The notes beneath the pieces were generated by a model. It made no database searches and was not told where the DNA came from. It was given only the letters and a program-made list of their open reading frames with translations. A stretch of DNA of 64,000 bases from Microbacterium sp. AG1240 (GTDB lineage Bacteria > Actinomycetota > Actinomycetes > Actinomycetales > Microbacteriaceae): contig NZ_RBXJ01000002.1 of the NCBI RefSeq assembly GCF_003635115.1, forward strand, positions 558,001 through 622,000, given 5' to 3'. This document shows, piece by piece, positions 41,786 through 49,681 of the stretch. How positions within the stretch are numbered: position 1 is the first letter of the stretch; each line of letters starts with the position of its first letter. Both the position numbers and the translations under genes were made by a program.

Positions 41786-43444
41786 TCAGGGCGAGTCGAA
41801 GAGCCGCTCCGGGTCGGAGCTCGGCGTCGAGTCGTCGGGGTACGGCACGGGCCAGTGCGGCTCGGCCACGGGCCAGCCGGCGGCGCGCAGGGCACGACGG
41901 GCGAGCTCGCGGGCGGAGTAGGGGGTGCGGCTGCCGCGGATGTCGCGGTAGTCCTGGTGCCCCGGGCCCGCCCAGAGGATCGCATCGCCCTCGCCGACGC
42001 GTGCGATGGCCTCGACGATGGCTCGCTCCGGGGGCGAGAACTCCAGGATCTCGCCGTCGGGTCGTGCGCGTCGCGCCCCTTCGACGAGGGTCGCGCGGAT
42101 GGAGTCGGGGTTCTCGTGCCGGGGGTGATGGTCGGTGACGACGAGGATGTCGCTCCCCTCCACGGCGGTGCGGCCCATGTCGTAGCGTTTGGTCGCGTCG
42201 CGGTCGCCGTCGGCGCCGAAGAGCATCAGCACCCGCCCGGGTGTGACGCGACGGACAGCGGCCAGGGTCTTCTCGAACGCGTCGGGGGAGTGCCCGAAGT
42301 CGACGTAGACCGCGGGACCGCGCTCGCCGGAGACGAGCTGCGTGCGGCCGGGGAGGTAGGCGTCGACGCGGCCGCCGTCGAGGGCCGAGACCAGGGCGTC
42401 CCAGGTGTAGCCCGCTTCGAGCATCATCACGATCGCCAGGCCCGCGTTGGCCGCCATGTGCCGTCCGATCACGGGCACGACCGTCGTGAGCGTGCGTCCT
42501 TCCGGACCGAGCAGACGGAACTGCGTGCCGTCCTGCCGCTCGTCGACGATCTCCACGATCCAGTCCGCGCCCGATGCGGCATCCGCGTCTTCGGCGATGT
42601 CGGGGGTCGCGATGGTCACGACGGGGATCTCGGCCCGGTCGCGTACCTCCAGGCCCGACACCGAGTCGAGTGAGACGACCGCCCGGCGCGCGCGGTCGGC
42701 GCGGAAGAGGGGGAGCTTCGCCTCGAAGTACTCGCGCATGTCGGCGTAGTCGTCGAGGTGGTCGTGGGAGAGGTTCGTGAACGCCGCGACGTCGAAGACC
42801 ATGCCGTCGACGCGATGACGGCTGAGGGCCTGCGCGCTCACCTCGACGGCGACGGCTTCGACACCGCGCTCGCGCATGAGTGCAAGGAGAGCGTGGAACT
42901 CGGATGCTTCGGGGGTCGTCAGGCGCGAGACGATGACCTGGCCCGCGATGTGGCGCTCGGCCGTCGACGAGAGTCCGGTCACGACGCCGAGCTGGCCGAG
43001 GATGCCCTCGAGCAGGTGCGAGACGCTCGTCTTGCCGTTCGTGCCGGTCGTGGCGAACAGAACCGGAAGATCGTCGTCGGGCCCGGTGCCGTAGATCCAG
43101 GCCGAGAGAGCGCCCAGCATCGCGCGCGGATCGTCGACGACGACGATCGGCAGGCCCGCGTCGGCCGCGAGACGGGACCCGTCGTCGTCGGTGATGACGG
43201 CCACGGCCCCCTTCTCGGCCGCGGTCGCGGCATAGGAGGCGCCGTGGCTGTTGACGCCGCGGATGGCCACGAAGGCCTCACCGGGCCGCAGGTCGGCGGT
43301 GGCGAGCGTGATGCCCGTCAACGTGACCGAGGAGGTGTCGCCGTCGACGCGCGTCGCGAACCGGCGTGCCAGTTCGTCGAGGCTGCGGACGGGCGGGTGC
43401 TCCGGTCGGAGCACGGGAGGGAGGTTCGAGGCAGCGGTCGGCAT
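41786..43444 (-). CDS. murE: UDP-N-acetylmuramyl-tripeptide synthetase (MurE)
   Basis: Adds the third amino acid to the peptidoglycan stem peptide. 552 residues with the Mur ligase three-domain layout: N-terminal UDP-binding, P-loop ATTGTNGKTS (K138), central HDHLDDY, C-terminal GADGDRDATKR. The motif that selects the third amino acid, DNPR in meso-DAP enzymes, reads D438-H-H-P-R442 here (VVTDHHPRHENP), so the substrate is probably not meso-DAP. This fits Microbacteriaceae, which use other residues at position 3. It lies outside a division/cell-wall cluster. ATG at 43444; a weak -10 (GAGAAT, 43454-43459) lies 9 nt upstream. Confidence 0.93.
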   Translation of the reverse strand: MPTAASNLPPVLRPEHPPVRSLDELARRFATRVDGDTSSVTLTGITLATADLRPGEAFVAIRGVNSHGASYAATAAEKGAVAVITDDDGSRLAADAGLPIVVVDDPRAMLGALSAWIYGTGPDDDLPVLFATTGTNGKTSVSHLLEGILGQLGVVTGLSSTAERHIAGQVIVSRLTTPEASEFHALLALMRERGVEAVAVEVSAQALSRHRVDGMVFDVAAFTNLSHDHLDDYADMREYFEAKLPLFRADRARRAVVSLDSVSGLEVRDRAEIPVVTIATPDIAEDADAASGADWIVEIVDERQDGTQFRLLGPEGRTLTTVVPVIGRHMAANAGLAIVMMLEAGYTWDALVSALDGGRVDAYLPGRTQLVSGERGPAVYVDFGHSPDAFEKTLAAVRRVTPGRVLMLFGADGDRDATKRYDMGRTAVEGSDILVVTDHHPRHENPDSIRATLVEGARRARPDGEILEFSPPERAIVEAIARVGEGDAILWAGPGHQDYRDIRGSRTPYSARELARRALRAAGWPVAEPHWPVPYPDDSTPSSDPERLFDSP

Positions 43445-43533
43445 GTTGCATCCATTCTCGCATCCGCGCGCGCCGGCTCCGCAGAGCACGGTGTCGCGGC
43501 CGCCCCCGTGTCGAGGCGGCCGCGACGGGCGCG

Positions 43534-44229
43534 TCAGGCGCGTCGACGAACGAGTGCCGTCACCGCGATGATCAGGGCGATCGCGCCGAGGGCGAGTCCC
43601 GCGCCGCCGAGCCAGAGCGCCGTCGGGTCGGCGCGCAGCGATGCGGCGGGGGCGGCATCCGCGGCGTTCGCCGCATCCGCGCTGTCGTGGTCGGCCGTCG
43701 CCCCGTGACCGGCGTGCTCGTCGCCGCCCGCTGAGACGGCTCCGACCGAGACGATGGGCGCGGGCGATTCGGGCTCGTCTGCTCCCTCGGCGGCGACCTC
43801 CGTCCACGCCGTCTGGCCCGTGACGCACACCTGCGTGACGGGGAAGGCGACGTCGGTCTCGGCCAGTTCCGCGCCGAAGCGAGCGTCGAGGCTCACCTCG
43901 CCCTTGATCCCGTTCTCGACGGGCGCGACGGCGGAGTAGGTGACGCGCGAGACGGTGCCATTGTCGGCGACGTCGCGCTCGATGGTCCAGTTCGCGTCGG
44001 CGACGGGCACGACGTTCGTGACGCCCTCGGGGATGTCGATGATCATCGAGGTGGTGGGCGACTCGTCGCAGCCGTGGCTGAACGAGAACGTGAGGCTCGT
44101 GGATGCATCGGCCGATGCATTCTCGGGGGTCACGTGCACGTGGGCGGATGCGGCGAGCGGGACGGCGACGGCGAGGGCCGCCCCCAGCACGACGCCGGCG
44201 AGGATGCGGGTACGGGTGGTGGAAGTCAT
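43534..44229 (-). CDS. ycnI: YcnI-like secreted copper-binding protein (DUF1775)
   Basis: 231 residues. Sec signal peptide (about 1-29, cleavage after LAASA), mature N-terminus HVHVTPENASA, which puts a His at the very N-terminus as in YcnI proteins, where it helps bind copper. DUF1775 domain to about residue 165, then an Ala/Asp/His-rich linker (HAGHGATADHDSAD) and a C-terminal membrane anchor ending in RRRA. GAGAGA ribosome site. Likely co-transcribed with the membrane gene upstream on the same strand (95-bp gap). Usual partners CopC/CopD/YcnJ are not visible. Confidence 0.88.
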   Translation of the reverse strand: MTSTTRTRILAGVVLGAALAVAVPLAASAHVHVTPENASADASTSLTFSFSHGCDESPTTSMIIDIPEGVTNVVPVADANWTIERDVADNGTVSRVTYSAVAPVENGIKGEVSLDARFGAELAETDVAFPVTQVCVTGQTAWTEVAAEGADEPESPAPIVSVGAVSAGGDEHAGHGATADHDSADAANAADAAPAASLRADPTALWLGGAGLALGAIALIIAVTALVRRRA

Positions 44230-44324
44230 GGTTCTCTCTCGGATGCGGGCGACGCCGCGCGGGCGCGCAGGGGCGGTCGCCGAAGATGGGGTGCCGCGGA
44301 TCGCGCGACGGAGGTGCGCCGCGC

Positions 44325-44921
44325 TCAGGCGGCGAGGGGGACCGGGAGAGGGTTCGGTGGTCCTCGGCGCCCGAGTCCGGGCGGCAGGACCAGCCGGGCA
44401 CGCGGTCGGGCGGGCATCGCATCGACACGGCGGAGGACGGCCGACGAGGAAGGCACCGTCACCGCGGCGGCGGCCCGGCGGACGACCCAGGCGCCGATGC
44501 GCGCGAGCAGCGACTCCCCGCGGCAGACGAGGGCGATCGTGACGATGGCGGCCAGCACGTGGGCGAGGGTCATGTCGACGCCGGCGGCCCCCGTCGCATC
44601 CATCGCCCACGTCGAGGCGGCCCCGTGCACATGGCCGAGTGTCGCGTGTGCGGTCGCGGCCCCGATTCCTATGTCGCCGACCACCGCGAACGCGCCGTGG
44701 AAGAGCAGCTGGCCCGCGCCGACCGCCAGCGCCGCGCGCCATGGGGCCGGTCGCGGTGAGGCGAGAGCGGTGGCCGGGGGAACGGCGAGGGCGAACAGGA
44801 TCGCGCAGAACAGGGGCGAGGGCGCTGCGCCGCCCCCGAGGGTATGGGCGGCAGCGGCCGTGACCGTGGCGATACCGGCGAACGCGGCTCCGCGGATCGC
44901 GCGCGCCGCCCGTGTGCTCAT
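44325..44921 (-). CDS. His-containing multi-pass membrane protein upstream of ycnI
   Basis: 198 residues, no function recognised. Four predicted membrane helices (about 9-27, 35-52, 62-81, 112-135), a loop with AHATLGHVHGAAST and further His in HTLGGG, LLFHGAF and LAHVLA, then a Pro/Arg/Leu-rich tail. The His pattern inside or near helices and the downstream copper protein suggest a metal-related membrane protein (inference). TAGCCT 6 nt before the ATG: leaderless. Confidence 0.75.
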   Translation of the reverse strand: MSTRAARAIRGAAFAGIATVTAAAAHTLGGGAAPSPLFCAILFALAVPPATALASPRPAPWRAALAVGAGQLLFHGAFAVVGDIGIGAATAHATLGHVHGAASTWAMDATGAAGVDMTLAHVLAAIVTIALVCRGESLLARIGAWVVRRAAAAVTVPSSSAVLRRVDAMPARPRARLVLPPGLGRRGPPNPLPVPLAA

Positions 44922-44927
44922 CCCGCC

Positions 44928-44933
44928 AGGCTA
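44928..44933 (-). promoter_or_regulatory. -10 box of the ycnI-upstream membrane gene (leaderless)
   Basis: TAGCCT on the minus strand, 6 nt before the ATG at 44921. Confidence 0.6.
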
Positions 44934-45002
44934 GCGCGCCACGGTGCCACCGGCCGCGTGGGGAAGGGGTGGACGCTCGGCCCATTCAAAGACATGCCGG
45001 AG

Positions 45003-45008
45003 TACGGT
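45003..45008 (+). promoter_or_regulatory. -10 box of rseP (leaderless)
   Basis: TACGGT, 7 nt before the GTG at 45016. It overlaps an upstream in-frame GTG at 45007, which therefore cannot be in the mRNA, so the box helps decide the start. Confidence 0.55.
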
Positions 45009-45015
45009 GATCGCT

Positions 45016-46341
45016 GTGACCGCCCTTGCCTTCCTCGTCGGAGTCGTCCTGCTCGTGGTGGGACTGGCCGTGTCGATCGCGCTCCACGAGGTCGGGCACC
45101 TGGTTCCCGCGAAGCTGTTCGGCGTGCGCGTCGGGCAGTACATGATCGGGTTCGGACCGACCCTGTGGTCGAAGCGGATCGGCGAGACCGAGTACGGGTT
45201 CAAGGCCCTTCCTCTGGGCGGCTACATCTCGATGGCCGGCATGTACCCGCCGTCCTCCGACGACGCCGACGCCGGCAAGCCCCGCGGCCGCATGCGCGCG
45301 ATGTTCGCCACGATGGTGCAGGACGCGCGCGCCGCGAACGACGAGACGCTCGTCGGGGTAGAAGACCGCGTCTTCTACACACTGCCGGTCTGGAAGCGCG
45401 TGGTGATCATGCTGGGCGGCCCGGTCATGAACCTGCTGCTGGCGATCGTGATCTTCACCGTTCTCGCGAGCGGTATCGGGGTGCAGACGGCCACGACCAC
45501 CCTCGCCTCGGTCAACGAATGCGTGATCTCGGCGGATGCCGGTCGCACCGACTGCGTCGCCTCGGACCCGGCTGCCCCCGCCGCCGAGGCCGGAGTGCTG
45601 CCCGGAGACGTGCTGGTCTCGGTCGACGGCACCCCCGTGTCGACGTTCGCCGATGCGTCGGCGATCATCCAGCAGTCGCCGAATCAGGCGCTCTCCATCG
45701 TGATCTCGCGCGACGGCGTCGAGAAGACCCTCTCGATCACCCCGGCGCTGACCACTCGCGCCGTCACCGACGATCTCGGGCGCGCGGTCGTCGGCGACGA
45801 CGGTGCGGTGCAGACCGAGGAGGTCGGGTTCATCGGCGTCGGGGCGCAGACCGCCCTCGTGGCGCAGCCCGCATGGGTGGGTACCGAGATGACCTTCGAA
45901 CGGCTCGGCGCCGTCGCCGGCGTCATGACGCAGCTCCCCGTGCGGGTCTACGAGACCGCCGTCGACCTCTTCACCGGACAGGAGCGCGACCCCAACGGGC
46001 CGCTGAGCGTCGTCGGGGCCGGCCGCCTCGCCGGCGACATCGCCGCGGTCGATGCGCCGATCCAGAACCGCGCCGCCGGAATCCTCGAGCTCCTCGCGTC
46101 GCTGAACATCGCCCTGTTCGTGTTCAACCTGATCCCGCTGCTGCCGCTCGACGGCGGGCACGTGGTCGTCGCCCTGTGGGACGGCGTCAAGCGGTTCTGG
46201 GCGCGTCTTCGCAACCGGGTCAGCACACCGGTGGATGCGACCAAGCTCGTTCCGGTGACGCTCGTCGTCGTGGTGCTGCTCGTCGGGATGGGCGGCATCC
46301 TGGTGCTCGCCGACCTGTTCAACCCGATCTCGATCGTCTGA
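45016..46341 (+). CDS. rseP: Site-2 protease / RseP-type zinc metalloprotease
   Basis: Intramembrane protease that cuts anti-sigma factors and signal peptides. 441 residues from GTG 45016 (MTALAFLVGVVLLVVGLAV). Zinc site HEVGH in helix 1, PDZ domain at about residues 165-280 with GVLPGDVLVSVDGTPV, and the second motif NLIPLLPLDGGH in the third membrane segment. The start is chosen by the -10 box at 45003-45008. Divergent from the ycnI-linked membrane gene; convergent with the anthranilate synthase gene (7-bp gap). Confidence 0.94.
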   Translation: MTALAFLVGVVLLVVGLAVSIALHEVGHLVPAKLFGVRVGQYMIGFGPTLWSKRIGETEYGFKALPLGGYISMAGMYPPSSDDADAGKPRGRMRAMFATMVQDARAANDETLVGVEDRVFYTLPVWKRVVIMLGGPVMNLLLAIVIFTVLASGIGVQTATTTLASVNECVISADAGRTDCVASDPAAPAAEAGVLPGDVLVSVDGTPVSTFADASAIIQQSPNQALSIVISRDGVEKTLSITPALTTRAVTDDLGRAVVGDDGAVQTEEVGFIGVGAQTALVAQPAWVGTEMTFERLGAVAGVMTQLPVRVYETAVDLFTGQERDPNGPLSVVGAGRLAGDIAAVDAPIQNRAAGILELLASLNIALFVFNLIPLLPLDGGHVVVALWDGVKRFWARLRNRVSTPVDATKLVPVTLVVVVLLVGMGGILVLADLFNPISIV

Positions 46342-46348
46342 TAACCGT

Positions 46349-48262
46349 TCAGGCCAGCGCCTGGGCGACCAGCCTCTCGAGGGTGCGCATGCCGTCGCGC
46401 GACAGGATCGACTCGAGGTGCCCCTGCACCGACGCGAAACCCGCCCCGCGCAGCGCGTAGACGTCGCCCGTGACCGGATCGGCCGCGATCTCGACGCCGG
46501 CCGTGCGCGCAGCATCCGACTCCCGCGCGGTGAACGTGTTGTAGAAACCGATCGAGGCCTCTTCGCCGAAGAGGTCGACGGTCTTCTGCAGGCCTTGGTG
46601 CGGGCGCTCCAGAGGGGCGAGGTCGAGACCGAACGAATCGGCGAGGATCTGGTGGCTCAGGCAGACGGCGAGGAGGGGGGTGCCCGCCTCACGCCGGCGC
46701 CTCACCACCTCGCGCATCCGGCGGATGCGCGCATTCGAGGTGTCACGGGGATCGCCGGGACCGGGCCCGGAGACGACGAGCTCGGCGTCGTCGATCTGCG
46801 CGTCGGTGACCTCGGCCCAGGGCGCGATGTCGACCTCGAGACCGAGGTGGCGCAACTGATGGGCGAGCATCGTGGTGAAGCGGTCCTCCGCATCGACGAC
46901 GAGGGCACGCCGTCCGGCGAACGGACCGACCACCTCGCTCTCCTGCGGGTTCATCCAGAACGGTGCGAGCCGGGAGTTCCGCGACGCCAGCAGCTCGGCC
47001 ACCGCGGGGTCGTCCGCGAGAGAGGGGCGCTCGGCGGCGGCGGGGGAGTCGGGGTCGGCGGTCGGATGCTGCGCCACCGGCACGTCGCGCGCGATCGCTC
47101 CGATGGCTCCCAGCACGCCCGCGGCCTTGCCGTGCGTCTCGCCGACCTCGCCGTCGGGGTCGGAGTGGCGGACCAGGGTGGCGCCGACGGGCACCCGTAA
47201 CCGACCGTCGGAGAGATAGGCGGTGCGGATGAGGATGGGCGCGTCGAGGTCGTGGGTGGCGCCGTCGTCGTTCGATGCGGACGGGGTGAACAGAGCGGCG
47301 ACGCCGGAGTAGTAACCGCGAGGCCCTCGCTCGTGGCGCGCGATCACGGCGCAGGCGTTCTGCATCGGCGACCCGGTCACGGTGGGGGCGAACATGGTCT
47401 CCCGGAGGATGTCGCGGGGGTCCAGACGACTGCGCCCGCGCAGCACGTACTCGGTGTGGGTGAGGCGCGACATCTCCTTCAGGTGCGGCCCGGTGATGCG
47501 TCCGCCGTCGGAACAGACGGCGCTCATCATCTTGAGCTCCTCGTCGACGACCATGAAGAGCTCCTCGGTCTCCTTCGTAGAGGAGAGGAATTCGCTCAGG
47601 GTCTCGGCCGTCGCGCCTCCCGCGGGGTGGCGGAAGGTGCCGGAGATCGGGTTCATCGTCACGACCCCCTCGCGGGCGATCACGTGCGCCTCGGGGCTCG
47701 CTCCGACGGCGACGAGGCCGGGGGTGATGACGGCGAAGGTCCAGTAGGCGCCGCGTTCGTGCTCGAGGAGGGCACGGAACCAGGTGAGCGCCGCGGTGCG
47801 CTCGTCGGCGGTGACGCGGGCGGTGAAATCGCGGCGGATCACGAAGTTCGCACCCTCGCCGCGGCCGATCTCGTCGGAGATCACCCGCCGGACGATGTCG
47901 GCGTACTCCTCGTCGGCGATGTCGAACCCGGCATCCTCGAACGGCACGGGTTCGGACGGGAGCGCGGCCAGGGCTTCGTCGCGCGTCACCGCCACGTGCT
48001 CGTCGACGACCAGGCACCGCAGCGGCGCGTCGTCGTCGCGGCAGACGAAGCCGCGTTCGACGACCTGGCGGTACGGCACGAGCGCGAGCACCTCGCGAGC
48101 GGTGCCCTCGGCGTCGTTCAGCGGGATGTCGGCCAAGAGCGCGACGTCGACGACGTCGCCGGTGAGGATCTCGACGGTGCGGCCGTCGCGCGCGATCAGC
48201 GCGAACGGCTCGGTTCCCGCGGCGATGGCGTGCAGGCGGGAGAGGGGTGCGGGGCCGGTCAT
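46349..48262 (-). CDS. Fused anthranilate synthase, TrpEG/PhzE-type
   Basis: 637 residues joining a chorismate-binding TrpE domain (about 1-410) to a class I glutamine amidotransferase domain (about 440-637). TrpE part: MNPISGTFRHPAGG, TGSPMQNACAVIARHERGPR and GYYSGVAALF. Amidotransferase: nucleophile Cys in AVCLSHQILAD and the His-Glu pair in VQGHLES. Single-chain enzymes with CLSHQ belong to the PhzE/TrpEG group, which makes anthranilate or 2-amino-2-deoxyisochorismate. The upstream Trp attenuator (48312-48395) argues that output is tied to tryptophan, as for fused trpEG of Streptomyces. No other trp or phz gene is nearby. Confidence 0.88.
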   Translation of the reverse strand: MTGPAPLSRLHAIAAGTEPFALIARDGRTVEILTGDVVDVALLADIPLNDAEGTAREVLALVPYRQVVERGFVCRDDDAPLRCLVVDEHVAVTRDEALAALPSEPVPFEDAGFDIADEEYADIVRRVISDEIGRGEGANFVIRRDFTARVTADERTAALTWFRALLEHERGAYWTFAVITPGLVAVGASPEAHVIAREGVVTMNPISGTFRHPAGGATAETLSEFLSSTKETEELFMVVDEELKMMSAVCSDGGRITGPHLKEMSRLTHTEYVLRGRSRLDPRDILRETMFAPTVTGSPMQNACAVIARHERGPRGYYSGVAALFTPSASNDDGATHDLDAPILIRTAYLSDGRLRVPVGATLVRHSDPDGEVGETHGKAAGVLGAIGAIARDVPVAQHPTADPDSPAAAERPSLADDPAVAELLASRNSRLAPFWMNPQESEVVGPFAGRRALVVDAEDRFTTMLAHQLRHLGLEVDIAPWAEVTDAQIDDAELVVSGPGPGDPRDTSNARIRRMREVVRRRREAGTPLLAVCLSHQILADSFGLDLAPLERPHQGLQKTVDLFGEEASIGFYNTFTARESDAARTAGVEIAADPVTGDVYALRGAGFASVQGHLESILSRDGMRTLERLVAQALA

Positions 48263-48311
48263 GGTCGGTCTTTCGTCGGAAGGGGCGGTCGCCCGACGCG
48301 GCTGCCTAACG

Positions 48312-48336
48312 AAAAAGACCGCCTCGCGGGCGGTCT
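48312..48336 (-). terminator. Attenuator terminator (3:4 stem-loop)
   Basis: On the minus strand AGACCGCC / GGCGGTCT, 8-bp perfect stem, 5-nt loop, followed by TTTT (five T in a row with the last stem base). It lies 50 nt before the anthranilate synthase ATG and after the leader peptide stop. Confidence 0.9.
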
Positions 48337-48372
48337 GTCAACGTGCGAACGCCCACCGCCTATGCGGTGGGC
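48329..48372 (-). promoter_or_regulatory. Trp attenuator alternative structures (1:2 and 2:3)
   Basis: 1:2 hairpin: GCCCACCGC (48372-48364) with GCGGTGGGC (48359-48351), 9 bp, starting right after the two Trp codons. 2:3 antiterminator: GGCGGT of segment 2 (48360-48355) with ACCGCC of segment 3 (48334-48329). A ribosome stalled on the Trp codons would cover segment 1 and favour 2:3; normal release at the stop codon would leave 3:4 free to form. Confidence 0.85.
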
Positions 48373-48395
48373 CACCAGGAGCGGTTCGCGGACAT
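48360..48395 (-). CDS. trpL: Trp leader peptide (11 residues)
   Basis: Reads MSANRSWWPTA and stops with TAG inside the 1:2 hairpin loop. Codons 7 and 8 are tandem TGG. The role is to sense charged tRNA-Trp by ribosome stalling. No Shine-Dalgarno is present: a -10 box TACGTT lies exactly 6 nt before the ATG, so the mRNA appears to begin with the leader AUG. Stop to structural gene ATG is 97 nt. Known leader peptides of Streptomyces and Corynebacterium trp genes carry two or three adjacent Trp codons in the same way. Confidence 0.88.
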   Translation of the reverse strand: MSANRSWWPTA

Positions 48396-48401
48396 GCGCC
48401 G

Positions 48402-48407
48402 AACGTA
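48402..48407 (-). promoter_or_regulatory. -10 box of the Trp leader (leaderless)
   Basis: TACGTT on the minus strand, 6 nt before the leader peptide ATG. Divergent to the ispG -10 box 37 bp away. Confidence 0.65.
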
Positions 48408-48444
48408 CCACACCGGCTTCGGCCTCCTCGCAGGTCGCTCGGCG

Positions 48445-48450
48445 TAGGCT
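48445..48450 (+). promoter_or_regulatory. -10 box of ispG (leaderless)
   Basis: TAGGCT ends 6 nt before the GTG at 48457. Confidence 0.65.
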
Positions 48451-48456
48451 GGGCTC

Positions 48457-49608
48457 GTGCCTGCAGTCAATTTAGGGATGCCGCGAGTCACCCCGGTTCT
48501 CGCCCCCCGCCGGAAGAGCCGCCAGATCAAGGTCGGCAAGGTCCTCGTCGGCGGTGACGCTCCCGTCAGCGTCCAATCGATGACGACGACGCCGACCACG
48601 AACATCAACGCCACGCTGCAGCAGATCGCCGAGCTGACAGCATCCGGCTGCGAGATCGTGCGCGTCGCCGTGCCGTCGCAGGACGACGCCGACGTGCTGC
48701 ACATCATCGCGAAGAAGAGTCAGATCCCCGTGATCGCCGACATCCACTTCCAGCCGAAGTACGTCTTCCAGGCGATCGACGCCGGCTGCGCCGCCGTGCG
48801 CGTCAACCCGGGCAACATCCGCAAGTTCGACGATCAGGTCGGCTCGATCGCCGCGGCCGCCAAGGCCGCGGGCGTGTCGCTGCGCATCGGCGTCAACGCC
48901 GGATCGCTCGACCCCCGACTGCTCGAGAAGTACGGCAAGGCCACCCCCGAAGCGCTCGCGGAGAGCGCGCGCTGGGAGGCCAGCCTGTTCGAGGAGCACG
49001 ACTTCCACGATTTCAAGATCTCGGTCAAGCACAACGACCCGGTGATCATGGTGCAGGCCTACCGTCTGCTCGCCGGAATGGGCGACTGGCCGCTGCACCT
49101 CGGCGTGACCGAGGCGGGCCCCGCGTTCCAGGGCACGATCAAGTCGGCCACCGCCTTCGGCATCCTGCTCTCCGAGGGCATCGGCGACACCATCCGCGTG
49201 TCGCTCTCGGCACCGCCGGCCGAAGAGGTCAAGGTCGGTCACCAGATCCTGCAGTCGCTCAACCTGCGCGAGCGCAAGCTCGAGATCGTCTCGTGCCCGT
49301 CCTGCGGGCGCGCCCAGGTCGACGTGTACACGCTCGCCGACGACGTGACCGAGGGGCTCAAAGACATGACCGTGCCGCTGCGCGTGGCCGTCATGGGCTG
49401 CGTCGTCAACGGTCCCGGTGAGGCACGCGAGGCAGACCTCGGAGTCGCCTCCGGCAACGGCAAGGGGCAGATCTTCGTCAAGGGCCAGGTCATCAAGACC
49501 GTGCCCGAGGCCGACATCGTCAAGACCCTCATCGAGGAGGCCAACCGCATGGCCGCCGAGATGGGCCCCGACGCCCAGATCGGAACCGCACAGGTCATCA
49601 CGGCCTGA
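48457..49608 (+). CDS. ispG: 4-hydroxy-3-methylbut-2-enyl diphosphate synthase (flavodoxin)
   Basis: Fe-S enzyme of the MEP pathway (MEcPP to HMBPP). 383 residues. N-terminal TIM-barrel part [20 protein letters not shown] and [14 protein letters not shown]-terminal 4Fe-4S domain with CPSCGR (two ligands), [14 protein letters not shown] (third Cys and the neighbouring Glu). GTG start placed by its -10 box; the in-frame ATG at 48478 would also be possible but would remove only seven variable residues. Confidence 0.96.
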   Translation: MPAVNLGMPRVTPVLAPRRKSRQIKVGKVLVGGDAPVSVQSMTTTPTTNINATLQQIAELTASGCEIVRVAVPSQDDADVLHIIAKKSQIPVIADIHFQPKYVFQAIDAGCAAVRVNPGNIRKFDDQVGSIAAAAKAAGVSLRIGVNAGSLDPRLLEKYGKATPEALAESARWEASLFEEHDFHDFKISVKHNDPVIMVQAYRLLAGMGDWPLHLGVTEAGPAFQGTIKSATAFGILLSEGIGDTIRVSLSAPPAEEVKVGHQILQSLNLRERKLEIVSCPSCGRAQVDVYTLADDVTEGLKDMTVPLRVAVMGCVVNGPGEAREADLGVASGNGKGQIFVKGQVIKTVPEADIVKTLIEEANRMAAEMGPDAQIGTAQVITA

Positions 49609-49667
49609 CCACTTCCGACGAATTCTCCTCGGCCGCACCGGGTTGTCGGCGGAAGTATCGGGTGCGG

Positions 49668-49673
49668 TAGCGT
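49668..49673 (+). promoter_or_regulatory. -10 box of the BenE-family gene (near-leaderless)
   Basis: TAGCGT, 8 nt before the ATG at 49682. Confidence 0.5.
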
Positions 49674-49681
49674 TCGACCTC

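Noticed and set aside
48263..48311. Second regulatory element between the attenuator and the anthranilate synthase ATG
   Set aside because: Nothing beyond a weak GAAAGA ribosome site is visible.
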